NCBI GenBank assembly: GCA_020635035.1
Contig: JACKAO010000001.1
Span: 186,001-250,000 of the forward strand
DNA: 64,000 nucleotides
Reading direction: 5' to 3'
Source: Calditrichia bacterium
Lineage (GTDB): Bacteria > Calditrichota > Calditrichia > Calditrichales > J004
Below are positions 25,540-33,531 of the stretch, one piece after another. A model generated the notes under the pieces. That model was not told the DNA's origin. It saw only the letters and a program-made list of their open reading frames with translations, and did no database searches. The position numbers were made by a program, and so were the translations under genes. Numbering within the stretch: position 1 is the stretch's first letter; each line of letters begins with the position of its first letter.

Positions 25540-27747
25540 ATGGGTTGGCTGGAATTATTTGAAGAAGATGTACAAAACTACCTTGATAAGAACTACCAGC
25601 ATCTTAGACATATGTCAGTTCTTGTTGTTGACGATGAAGAACATATTGTAAAGGGAATTGAAAAATTTTTAAATTTTGAACAATATGCTGTTTATACTGC
25701 CAACAATGGTAACGAAGCTCTGGAAATTTTTAAATCACAATCTCCGCGAATTGTAATTACAGATTTACAAATGCCGGGATTAAACGGACTTGAGCTTCTT
25801 GAAAGAATAAGAGCTGTTGACGGAGAAGCTGAAATAATTGTCTTAACGGGAAATGCAGACCTGCAGGCAGTTATTAAAGCCTTAAAACATAAGGCGACCG
25901 ATTTCCTTATGAAACCCGTCGATTTTGAAATTCTTCTGAATGCTGTCCGCAAAGCGGAATCACATCTTAAACTAAAAGATGATGTCAAATCATACACCAG
26001 AGACCTTGAAGAACTTTTTAAAGAAGTCCACCATTCAAGAGAATATCTCGAAACTATTATACAAAATTCTCCAAATGCGACCATAACTTATAATAATGAT
26101 GGGATTATTACATCCTGGAATAGTGCTGCTGAAGAAATTACGGGATACACTCAGGCAGAAACTCTTAACAAATCATTGAAAGAAATATTTGTGTTTGATG
26201 GTCAGCTAATAAATGGCATGGCAACAGATAAAGGCCAGATGAACAGGCAGAATTTTGTTGGCCCGATATTAACAAAAGACCAGCAGATGCGCTATATCAG
26301 TCGTAATGCCAATATTTTACTGGATCCTGATAATAAAAAAATTGGTGGAATTGAGACTTTTGTTGACATCACTGAGAAAGCAAAAAGTGATCGGCTGCTT
26401 GAAAAGCGTTACATGCAGGTGCAGACAATTAATGAGATTGGGAAGAAAGTTGCAGCGAGTGTAACGGTTGATGAACTTATTGATTTTATTACCAGCAGAC
26501 TTGTTAAAACTTTTTATGAATCTGCAAATATTTTATTTTTTCTTTATTTACCTGAAACAGAAAATTTGTCTTTACGTGCTGCGGCCGGCATCACAATTGA
26601 GAAGATCCTTAAAAAACACCCACTGGGAAGTTTATTCCCTTTAACAGGCGATGTTATAGGACATGTATTTAACAAAGGTAAAAGTGCCAAATACAAAAAT
26701 GCTGCGCAATGTGAATTATTTGAAAATAACTTTGGTCAGGAAGTAAGCAGCTTTTTTACATTTCCAATTTTATCCCATAACAAAAAATATGGAGTGCTCC
26801 ATCTGGAAAATGCAGAACAGATGGATCTTGATGACGGCGATATATTTATGATGGAAACGATTGCAGAGTACGTGGCAATCAGTCTTGATAAAATTGAGTT
26901 GCTTGAAAAAATTACAAAACAGAATCATTTGCTGGAAAAACAAGCCATTGATCTAAAAGATGCCCTTTCAAAAGTAGAAACACAGAAAGAAATTATCGAA
27001 GAGCAAAATAAAACTTTGATCAAAGATCTAAGAAAAGCAGGGGATTTTCAGAAAAGTCTTTTACCTGATGTTTTACCTGAACATCCGGCATATAAGTTTT
27101 CAGTCTCATTTACCCCTTCCAATCAGTTGGGTGGAGACTATTACGATGTTTTTCAAATAAATGAACGCTATACGGGGATAGTTGTCACGGATGCTTCAGG
27201 ACACGGTGTATCATCAGCAATGCTCTCGGCAATGTTTAAAATGACTTTCGGGAAGTATATGGAGTCAGATCTTGATCCGGCGAGTGTCTTTAGTAAAATT
27301 AATCAGGATTTCTGCCAGGTTCTCCAAATGGGTGATTTTTTTACTGCTTTTTATGGCATAGTAGATGTGGTTGAAAATAAGTTTATTTACAGTAATGCCG
27401 GCCATCCAATGCCAATTTTGTATAAATACAGTAATGAAGAAATTGTTGAATTTGATTCTGAAGGATTTCTTCTTGGGGTAATGGATAGTGGTATTACTTA
27501 CGAGAGAAAAAGCTATAATTTTCTTGATAAATCACGTTTGTTTATCTTTACTGATGGATTGTCTGAAGCAATAAATGAAGAAAAAGTACAGTATGGTGAA
27601 GAAAGAATTAAACAGATAATTAAGAAAAATGCCTCAAAGGATCCACAAAAATTTTTAAACTCTTTGCTCTCCGATCTTAAAAAGTATACTAAGTCTGATA
27701 CTTTTAATGACGATCTTACACTACTTGTTATGGATATCAATTTATAA
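25540..27747 (+). CDS. Response regulator with PAS, GAF and PP2C (RsbU/SpoIIE-type) phosphatase domains
   Basis: The 735-residue protein starts at ATG 25540 behind a GGGGG site; an upstream TTG at 25519 is possible but unlikely. Domain order: receiver (about 17-135; VLVVDDEEHIVKGI, phosphoacceptor in IVITDLQMPG, KPVDF), coiled linker, PAS (about 165-285; IIQNSPNATITYNNDGIITSWN), GAF (about 305-450), coiled coil (about 455-505) and a PP2C-type serine phosphatase (about 510-735; LGGDYYDVF, DASGHGVSSAMLSA, YSNAGHPMP, IFTDGLSEAIN, DDLTLLVM). This architecture dephosphorylates STAS-domain partners in other bacteria; the STAS protein at 17891-18232 is a candidate. Confidence 0.93.
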   Translation: MGWLELFEEDVQNYLDKNYQHLRHMSVLVVDDEEHIVKGIEKFLNFEQYAVYTANNGNEALEIFKSQSPRIVITDLQMPGLNGLELLERIRAVDGEAEIIVLTGNADLQAVIKALKHKATDFLMKPVDFEILLNAVRKAESHLKLKDDVKSYTRDLEELFKEVHHSREYLETIIQNSPNATITYNNDGIITSWNSAAEEITGYTQAETLNKSLKEIFVFDGQLINGMATDKGQMNRQNFVGPILTKDQQMRYISRNANILLDPDNKKIGGIETFVDITEKAKSDRLLEKRYMQVQTINEIGKKVAASVTVDELIDFITSRLVKTFYESANILFFLYLPETENLSLRAAAGITIEKILKKHPLGSLFPLTGDVIGHVFNKGKSAKYKNAAQCELFENNFGQEVSSFFTFPILSHNKKYGVLHLENAEQMDLDDGDIFMMETIAEYVAISLDKIELLEKITKQNHLLEKQAIDLKDALSKVETQKEIIEEQNKTLIKDLRKAGDFQKSLLPDVLPEHPAYKFSVSFTPSNQLGGDYYDVFQINERYTGIVVTDASGHGVSSAMLSAMFKMTFGKYMESDLDPASVFSKINQDFCQVLQMGDFFTAFYGIVDVVENKFIYSNAGHPMPILYKYSNEEIVEFDSEGFLLGVMDSGITYERKSYNFLDKSRLFIFTDGLSEAINEEKVQYGEERIKQIIKKNASKDPQKFLNSLLSDLKKYTKSDTFNDDLTLLVMDINL

Positions 27748-27844
27748 ATAGCCGCAGCTTCTTTGCAGTTATTTTCTGTTAAGATTTTTTTATGATTTAT
27801 AAAATAACTATCTTAGCTACATGTATTAATCAGATGGAAAAAGT

Positions 27845-29224
27845 ATGGATTTTACCAAACTCAAAGAACTCCTTTTAAAATATAAACAAGAACATCTTTT
27901 AAGATTCTGGGATGAACTGAATCATAATCAGCAGGAAAAACTCTATAACCAGATTATGACGATCGACTTTGAATTGATGGATAGCCTGATCAGGCAAACT
28001 CAGCAAAGTAGTGATTCAGATATTCAGGTGAAGTTAACAGAAGCAGAATTAATTTCATTGAATGAGCGGGAAAAATCAGACAAAGAGATGACTCAGCTGG
28101 GCAACAGTCTCATAAAAAAAGGAAAAGTCGCAGCATTCCTGGTTGCCGGCGGACAGGGTTCACGTCTGGGATTTGAAGGTCCAAAAGGTGTTTATCCCAT
28201 TACACCTGTCAGGAAAAAGTCACTTTTTCAGTTACATGCAGAGAAGATTAGAGCAATTTCTAATTCAAATAATGTAACCATTCCATGGTATATTATGACA
28301 AGTATAGCGAATCATGCCGATACAGTTGCCTTTTTTGAAGAGAATAATTATTTCGGTTTTGATAAAAATGACATCATGTTTTTTGAACAGAATATGCTGC
28401 CCGCTGTTGATAAAAACGGTAAAATGTTTCTTGAAGATAAGGATTCAGTTTTTATGAGTCCAAACGGACACGGCGGTTCTATAAAAGCTATTTGGGATAG
28501 CGGTGCGCTTTTGGATATGAAAAAACGCGGTATAGAATATATTTTTTACTTCCAGGTCGATAATGTTCTTACCTATATCTGTGATCCGGCATTTATTGGA
28601 TATCATGCCAAACACGATGCGCAAATGTCAAGTAAAGTTTTAAGAAAAGCGTTTCCTGAAGAAAAAATCGGGATTATTTGTAATATTAATGGAAAAACAG
28701 GAGTTGTTGAATACAGCGATCTTCCTGAAGAAGATATGTATGCTAAAAATGATGAAGGAGAACTTAAATTTTGGGCGGGATCCATCGCAATACATGTAAT
28801 CAATACCGATTTTATTGAAAAGGAAAATATTACAGGATTTAAGCTGCCGTATCATATCGCTGAAAAAAATATACCTTATCTGACTGAGAATGGTGAGATA
28901 ATAAAACCAGCTGATAAAAACGGTTATAAATTTGAAACATTTGTTTTCGATGCATTGCAGCATTGTGAAAGAACCATTTCAATTGAAGTTTCGCGTGAAT
29001 TGGAATTTAGTGCCTTAAAAAATAAAACCGGTGTGGATAGTGAAGAAACAACCATTCGTGATCTAAACAGATTTTACAGCGATTGGCTAAAACGTGCAGG
29101 TATTGAGATAGAAGGAATTGGTAATGTTGAAATCAGTCCTTTATTTGCTAACACAGAAAAAGAATTAATTCAAAAAAAGCATAAAATCCCTGAGAAAATA
29201 ACAGGTAACTTTTATTTGGAATAA
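27845..29224 (+). CDS. UDP-N-acetylhexosamine pyrophosphorylase family uridylyltransferase
   Basis: The 459-residue protein belongs to the UDPGP/UAP family that makes UDP-N-acetylglucosamine or UDP-sugars from UTP and a sugar 1-phosphate. Seen: N-terminal helical part (LLKYKQEHLLRFWDELN), the nucleotide-binding signature FLVAGGQGSRLGFEGPKG (about residues 98-115), PNGHGGSIKAIWDSG near residue 207, FYFQVDNVLTYICDP near residue 235 and KNKTGVDSEETTIRDL near residue 390. The eukaryote-like UAP1 type, distinct from GlmU, occurs in some bacteria. It would feed cell-wall or glycan synthesis. It has no obvious operon partner; the following genes are unrelated. Confidence 0.92.
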   Translation: MDFTKLKELLLKYKQEHLLRFWDELNHNQQEKLYNQIMTIDFELMDSLIRQTQQSSDSDIQVKLTEAELISLNEREKSDKEMTQLGNSLIKKGKVAAFLVAGGQGSRLGFEGPKGVYPITPVRKKSLFQLHAEKIRAISNSNNVTIPWYIMTSIANHADTVAFFEENNYFGFDKNDIMFFEQNMLPAVDKNGKMFLEDKDSVFMSPNGHGGSIKAIWDSGALLDMKKRGIEYIFYFQVDNVLTYICDPAFIGYHAKHDAQMSSKVLRKAFPEEKIGIICNINGKTGVVEYSDLPEEDMYAKNDEGELKFWAGSIAIHVINTDFIEKENITGFKLPYHIAEKNIPYLTENGEIIKPADKNGYKFETFVFDALQHCERTISIEVSRELEFSALKNKTGVDSEETTIRDLNRFYSDWLKRAGIEIEGIGNVEISPLFANTEKELIQKKHKIPEKITGNFYLE

Positions 29225-29229
29225 TAATT

Positions 29230-29772
29230 ATGATGGATGAAAAACTGGAAATTGTAATTAGCAAAATCCATAAGCGAAATCTAAAGCTATGGTTGATTGT
29301 TCTTTCCGGTATATTAATTCTTATAGCTGTCAGCACGGCATTATTTTATATGGAAATGTTCGACAGTTTTCCTATAGTTAATCCGGCTGATGCAGACAAA
29401 ATTGCAATGATCATTGTTTTTGCCATTGCCATAATTATATTTTTTATTAAAAGATCTTATCTGAATATTAATAAAGTTATAGAAATGGCGAAGAAAAAAA
29501 CGGGGCAGGGAAACCGCGAAATCCTTCAAGCTTTAGGTGATTCAAATCTGAACGCATTACTCTATTCACGTTCAATAGATATTCTATCCAGAATTTCATA
29601 CAGTGTTTGGTTTCTGGCAGATTTAATTGTGCTTGTGGCATTTGTACTTTTTATCTTGGTACCTGTTTTGCAGAACTATCTGATATATTCATTCGTTGGT
29701 TTATACTCACTTTTTATAAATAAACCGGATCGCCGGATGTTAATAAAGCTTTATGACTATATATATGAATAA
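29230..29772 (+). CDS. Hypothetical inner-membrane protein
   Basis: The 180-residue protein is not recognised. A short charged N-terminus is followed by about four predicted hydrophobic segments (residues about 20-42, 58-75, 128-148 and 150-165), with a polar middle loop (about 80-120; KKKTGQGNREILQALGDSN). No signal peptide distinct from the first segment and no family motif is visible. It starts 5 bases after the pyrophosphorylase gene and overlaps the next gene slightly, so it is likely part of a transcript with both. An integral membrane role is inference from hydrophobicity. Confidence 0.65.
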   Translation: MMDEKLEIVISKIHKRNLKLWLIVLSGILILIAVSTALFYMEMFDSFPIVNPADADKIAMIIVFAIAIIIFFIKRSYLNINKVIEMAKKKTGQGNREILQALGDSNLNALLYSRSIDILSRISYSVWFLADLIVLVAFVLFILVPVLQNYLIYSFVGLYSLFINKPDRRMLIKLYDYIYE

Positions 29773-30340
29773 GAAAATATTTTATATTTACCTGTTTATT
29801 CCCATTATCTCAAATACCATTTTTGCTCAGGTCGGCCTGGGGACGAAGGGAGTTATAAATTATCCCGGTATTCTGACTTCTGAGCAAAATAATATCAGGT
29901 TTGATCCTGGATTTGGTTATGGTTTTTTTATAAGGCATGACGTTTATTCTGCCGCTGACTGGAATCTTGATTTCAGATATTCAGCAGTTGTTTCAAAGCA
30001 CAGTGCTAAATTACCCAGAAGCGGAGATACAAACTATAAGTTCAGCGATTTTTCAGTAGATTTTATTGTAGAATTTAATGCCTTAAAAATAAAAGGTCTG
30101 TATAGTGGTTTGGCTTTAAATTTTATGTCTGCTGTATCCAGCAATAGGTATATAAGTGATTATAGTGATGAAACACTTTATCCATCTATTCTTTTGGGGT
30201 ACAGCTACAATTGGGCGGAAGGATTTGATTTTTTTGCAGAATTTATTGCAGGATTTGGCTCCACTAAAGCCGGACCGGAAAAAATTCCAATAACAGGACC
30301 GGCATTGCATTTAGGTTTAACAATGTATATTTCAGAATAG
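29765..30340 (+). CDS. Hypothetical outer-membrane beta-barrel-like protein
   Basis: The 191-residue protein starts at ATG 29765, which places a clean signal peptide (KKIFYIYLFIPIISNTIFAQ) at the N-terminus; an in-frame ATG four codons earlier (29753) is possible. The mature part alternates hydrophobic and polar residues and aromatic-rich strands (FGYGFFIRHDVY, WNLDFRYSAVVSKHS, FSVDFIVEFNALKIKGLYSG, FFAEFIAGFGSTK) and ends with LHLGLTMYIS, typical of small eight-stranded outer-membrane barrels in FCB bacteria. It overlaps the previous gene by 8 bases. I cannot assign a specific function. Confidence 0.65.
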   Translation: MNKKIFYIYLFIPIISNTIFAQVGLGTKGVINYPGILTSEQNNIRFDPGFGYGFFIRHDVYSAADWNLDFRYSAVVSKHSAKLPRSGDTNYKFSDFSVDFIVEFNALKIKGLYSGLALNFMSAVSSNRYISDYSDETLYPSILLGYSYNWAEGFDFFAEFIAGFGSTKAGPEKIPITGPALHLGLTMYISE

Positions 30341-30342
30341 TT

Positions 30343-31173
30343 ATGGATATTCAAAATTTATTTCAAAAAAAATCCCAAAATGTTGATGAATCGTCAAAAT
30401 CTCAGAAATTAGTTTCCATTGGTGATGAACTTGATGATCAACCGTTAATTTTCAAACTTGATGACAATTATAAACTAACTCATGCTTCATCTGAAAAACG
30501 ATTTGATTTGATTAAAAATGGAAGTATTGATATCGGATTTATCTCAGCGATTGATTATGCCAGATTAAAAGGTGGATGGAGAATATTTCCGGGTATTTGC
30601 AAGTCATCAATGAATGATTCAAAAAGGGTAATTCTTTTTTTTAATAAAAGTATGGGGAATCTGAAAAAAATTGCAGTATTTCCTTCCTGCCGAACATCAA
30701 AAACAGCCACAGATATCCTTATGCGCGAAAGGTATCAGCTAACCTGTAATTATCATGAAGAAGGTGGTGAAATAAAAGACCTGCTAAAAAAGTATGACGC
30801 TGTTCTGATCAGTGGAGATTCTGCTTTTGAAAATACAACTGTTATAAAATCTTATTTGGATATATCGGAAGAATGGCAGGACATGACGGGATTACCATTT
30901 GTGCATGGATTTTGGGTTGGTAATGAAGTGCGGGTTTCAACTAAAGATGCACAATTTTTCTTGTTTGCCCTTAAAATGGGTTTAGAAAATCTAAAAACAA
31001 TTTCTGATGAGAATCATCTTTCTATTAGCCCCGAAATAAAGACAGACTATCTTTATTCCAGGATCAATTATTTCATGACAGACGAAGAAAAGGCAAGCTT
31101 AGAAGAGTTGTACCGCTATGCATTTTTTTATGGAATGACAGAATATATCCCGGATTTTAATTTTGTTGAATAA
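30343..31173 (+). CDS. mqnA: MqnA-type menaquinone biosynthesis protein (chorismate dehydratase family)
   Basis: The 276-residue protein resembles MqnA, which dehydrates chorismate at the start of the futalosine menaquinone pathway. Matches: IKNGSIDIGFISAIDYARLK near residue 60, WRIFPGICKSSMND near residue 82, IAVFPSCRTSKTATDIL near residue 105, LISGDSAF near residue 150 and DISEEWQDMTGLPFVHGFWVG near residue 165. Odd points: an extra roughly 25-residue N-terminus rich in polar residues, and the early substrate motif, normally a SYxNxxPL-type segment, here reads DELDDQPLIF. It could therefore be an MqnA with altered active site or a divergent paralogue. The gene converges on dnaA. Confidence 0.78.
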   Translation: MDIQNLFQKKSQNVDESSKSQKLVSIGDELDDQPLIFKLDDNYKLTHASSEKRFDLIKNGSIDIGFISAIDYARLKGGWRIFPGICKSSMNDSKRVILFFNKSMGNLKKIAVFPSCRTSKTATDILMRERYQLTCNYHEEGGEIKDLLKKYDAVLISGDSAFENTTVIKSYLDISEEWQDMTGLPFVHGFWVGNEVRVSTKDAQFFLFALKMGLENLKTISDENHLSISPEIKTDYLYSRINYFMTDEEKASLEELYRYAFFYGMTEYIPDFNFVE

Positions 31174-31182
31174 GAGATATCT

Positions 31183-32580
31183 TTAACGATTATATTCCAG
31201 GTGCTTCAGCATACTGTCAATTTTTTTCTTAAACACATGGTCTTCGTTTATCTGTGTATTAACTGCATCAATACCATGAATAACAGTTGAATGATCCCGC
31301 CCGCCAAAATGAAGCCCAATGGTAACAAGAGAGTGTTTTGTCAGCTGTTTTGAGAGATACATAGCTACCTGACGTGCCCTTACGATATTCTTTTTTCTGC
31401 TTTTTGCCCGTATTTGATCTTTTGATACATCAAAAATATTTGAACAATATTCGACAATCGTATCAATATTTAACATCTGTTTATCTGGCTTTGCAATCTC
31501 CGCAACAATTTCCCGGGCAAGATCTATGGTTGGTTCGGCAGCTGTAAAAGTTACCTGAGCCATAATTTTAGTGAGCGCCCCTTCCAGTTCACGTACATTG
31601 TCCACAAGGTTCACAGCAAGATATTCAAGCACATCAGCCGGAATATCAAGTTCACTTTCATCACATTTTTTGCGCAGAATTGCCAATCTGGTTTCAAAAT
31701 CAGGTGGCTGAATGTCAACGACAAGTCCCCATTTAAAACGTGAAATAAGCCTTTCTTCTAGCGCAACCAATTCATTAATTGGCCGATCGGATGTTAATAC
31801 AATTTGTTTCCCGTTTTGGTGCAGATCATTAAAGGTATGGAAAAATTCTTCCTGGGTTTTTCCTTTGTTGGAGAAAAACTGAATATCATCAAGCAGCAGA
31901 ATATCACAGGAGCGGTAAAATGCTGAAAACTCGGCTACTTTGTTTTGCTGAATGGAGTTGATAAAATGTGATGTGAATGTTTCACTTGAAGCATAATAAA
32001 CTTTTGTAGATGGTTTTTTTATTAAGGCTCTGTTTCCTATAGCTTGAATAAGGTGCGTTTTTCCAAGCCCTGTCCGGCCATATATAATTAAAGGATTGTA
32101 ATTGGTCTTACCTGGCGCATCACCTACAGCTTTGGCCGCTGCACAAGCAAAATTATTATTGTCGCCAACAATAAAATTGTCAAAGTGGTAGCGTTCATTT
32201 ATGCGTGTACTGAATGGAAGATCAATTGTATTTTGAATAACAGCCGGTTCCGGACTGCGTGATTGCCAGTCACTTGAACTGTATGGAGAATCACTTTTTT
32301 GTTTGACGTCATCTACAAAAAATTTAACTTTTTTTGCATCACCCAAAATTTGCGCGATTGCATTCTGTAAAAGTTTAGAATAGTGGTTGTCTATCCATTC
32401 GCAAAAGAAACGATTAGGAACAATTACTTCAATAAAGTCTTCGGCAATTTGTTTTATTTTGACAGGTGCAAACCAGGTACTGAAACTTCTCTGGTTTATA
32501 TTTTCACGAATCAAATCCAATATTGATTGCCAGGTGGCTTCAAGGGAATGATCGAGTTGTAGTGAAGCGTTTTCAGACAT
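31183..32580 (-). CDS. dnaA: Chromosomal replication initiator DnaA
   Basis: The 465-residue DnaA has all four domains. Domain I with helicase-loading segment (ATWQSILDLIRENINQRSFSTWF), a variable linker, the AAA+ domain III with Walker A GRTGLGKTHLIQAIGN near residue 170, Walker B LLLDDIQFFSNK and sensor motifs, and domain IV with the DnaA signature SRKKNIVRARQVAMYLSKQL and GGRDHSTVIHG. A ribosome binding site AAAGGA lies upstream on the minus strand. The intergenic region behind its start carries perfect DnaA boxes, so it is adjacent to oriC. dnaN, recF and gyrB are not in the window. Confidence 0.98.
   Translation of the reverse strand: MSENASLQLDHSLEATWQSILDLIRENINQRSFSTWFAPVKIKQIAEDFIEVIVPNRFFCEWIDNHYSKLLQNAIAQILGDAKKVKFFVDDVKQKSDSPYSSSDWQSRSPEPAVIQNTIDLPFSTRINERYHFDNFIVGDNNNFACAAAKAVGDAPGKTNYNPLIIYGRTGLGKTHLIQAIGNRALIKKPSTKVYYASSETFTSHFINSIQQNKVAEFSAFYRSCDILLLDDIQFFSNKGKTQEEFFHTFNDLHQNGKQIVLTSDRPINELVALEERLISRFKWGLVVDIQPPDFETRLAILRKKCDESELDIPADVLEYLAVNLVDNVRELEGALTKIMAQVTFTAAEPTIDLAREIVAEIAKPDKQMLNIDTIVEYCSNIFDVSKDQIRAKSRKKNIVRARQVAMYLSKQLTKHSLVTIGLHFGGRDHSTVIHGIDAVNTQINEDHVFKKKIDSMLKHLEYNR
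31978..31993. other. parS-like 16-mer inside dnaA
   Basis: TGTTTCACTTGAAGCA differs at two of 16 positions from the ParB consensus TGTTTCACGTGAAACA. It sits inside the dnaA coding region, about 0.6 kb from the DnaA box cluster. Coding constraint (Ser-Glu-Thr-Phe) could produce it by chance, and no parAB genes are in this window, so this is a candidate site only. Confidence 0.35.
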
Positions 32581-32604
32581 GAAAGTAAAATCCTTTAAAG
32601 TAAA

Positions 32605-32613
32605 TTATCCACA
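32605..32613 (+). other. DnaA box TTATCCACA
   Basis: Perfect match to the high-affinity DnaA box, 25 bases behind the dnaA start codon, where it could also mediate dnaA autoregulation. Confidence 0.88.
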
Positions 32614-32776
32614 AATCCTAAAAATAAAATAATACATAATAAATCCATTTTCTGTTAACATAGTCTAACTGAAAAGGGAACTAGTTTTTTATGTAAGCTG
32701 TTGAAAAAAAAGACTTTGGCGTGTTCCGAGCTTCGGTTCGTTGTAACTACGGCGTTGACCAAAGGAAAAATTAATG

Positions 32777-32785
32777 TGTGGATTA
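32777..32785 (-). other. Near-consensus DnaA box (TAATCCACA on minus strand)
   Basis: TGTGGATTA on the plus strand is one mismatch from the inverted DnaA box and lies eight bases before a pair of perfect boxes, facing them. Confidence 0.6.
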
Positions 32786-32792
32786 CTCTCTT

Positions 32793-32812
32793 TTATCCAC
32801 ATGTTATCCACA
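32793..32812 (+). other. Tandem DnaA boxes spaced one helical turn
   Basis: Two perfect TTATCCACA boxes at 32793-32801 and 32804-32812, separated by two bases so that their starts are 11 bases apart. Same-strand helically phased boxes are typical of DnaA filament nucleation next to the unwinding region, which here would be the AT-rich stretch downstream. Confidence 0.88.
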
Positions 32813-33147
32813 ATTAATCATTCGTACTATTTCAGTGTAACTGTAAGGCCAAATATATGTCAAGAACATATTCCCGGATAAATAAAAAAATATTTATTTT
32901 TTTCGTAGCACATATATCTTAATACATGAATATATTTAATTTATGTTAAGAAATTATTAGGATTTTTTTTTGAATTTTTAGTAAATGTTTCACGATAAAA
33001 ACTTTTTGGCTATGGAAAATCGGGGTATAAATATTTTGGTGTTTCACGGTTTTAAATAGTTATTTTTATTTACAAAGAACAAATGCAAATTTGAATCTTA
33101 TTAAGAATAAATCTAACTTATTTCGCCAAAAAAAGGAAGGGTTTTAT

Positions 33148-33522
33148 ATGAAATATATCGAATCAAAAAACGCTCCGGCGCCAATCGGTCCTTACTCGCA
33201 AGCTATTGAGACAAATGGATTTATTTTTTTGTCAGGACAGATTGCATTAAGCCCTGAAAAGGGTGAAATAGTTTCTGACAATGTGGAAGGACAAGTTATA
33301 CAGGTTATCAAAAATATTACTGCTGTACTTGAAGAAGCCGGTTTAAAAATTTCAAACATTGTAAAGACAACGATATTCCTGAAAGATATGAATGATTTTG
33401 TAAAAGTTAATGAAATTTACGGAAGGTATTTTAGCGATTCTAAGCCCGCTCGTTCAACCGTGGAAGTTAGTCGTTTGCCCAAGGATGTATTAGTGGAAAT
33501 AGAATGTATTGCTGTGAGATAA
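33148..33522 (+). CDS. ridA: RidA family reactive intermediate/imine deaminase
   Basis: The 124-residue protein is a RidA/YjgF/UK114 family member that hydrolyses reactive enamine/imine intermediates. Seen: SKNAPAPIGPYSQAIETNGFIFLSGQIA at the N-terminus (in two motifs: PAPIGPYSQA and FLSGQIA), KTTIFLKDMNDFVKVNEIYG, the conserved arginine in KPARSTVEV near residue 105 and the C-terminal VLVEIECIAV. I chose ATG 33148, with an AAGGAAGG site at 33133-33140; an in-frame upstream start at 33091 would add 19 residues unlike the family and would intrude into the origin region. Confidence 0.96.
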   Translation: MKYIESKNAPAPIGPYSQAIETNGFIFLSGQIALSPEKGEIVSDNVEGQVIQVIKNITAVLEEAGLKISNIVKTTIFLKDMNDFVKVNEIYGRYFSDSKPARSTVEVSRLPKDVLVEIECIAVR

Positions 33523-33531
33523 AATATATTT

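Larger units (their letters stand above)
32581..33147. other. Probable chromosomal replication origin (oriC) region
   Basis: This 567-base gene-free region between dnaA (minus) and ridA (plus) holds three perfect DnaA boxes (32605-32613, 32793-32801, 32804-32812) and one near box (32777-32785). Boxes two and three start 11 bases apart, one helical turn, on the same strand. The stretch from about 32870 to 33110 is extremely AT-rich (long T and A runs) and fits a DNA unwinding element. A small GC-richer island sits at about 32720-32760. Two TGTTTCACG words (32986, 33040) match ParB half-sites. Replication origin assignment is inference from these signals and dnaA adjacency. Confidence 0.85.

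Noticed and set aside
32701..32760. GC-richer island in the origin region, possibly a small RNA gene
   Set aside because: Only a very short CCGA/TCGG stem is visible; there is no tRNA-like or other recognised structure.
33091..33147. Upstream start extending RidA by 19 residues
   Set aside because: A good ribosome binding site precedes ATG 33148, and RidA proteins begin at that point; the extension is in the AT-rich origin region.
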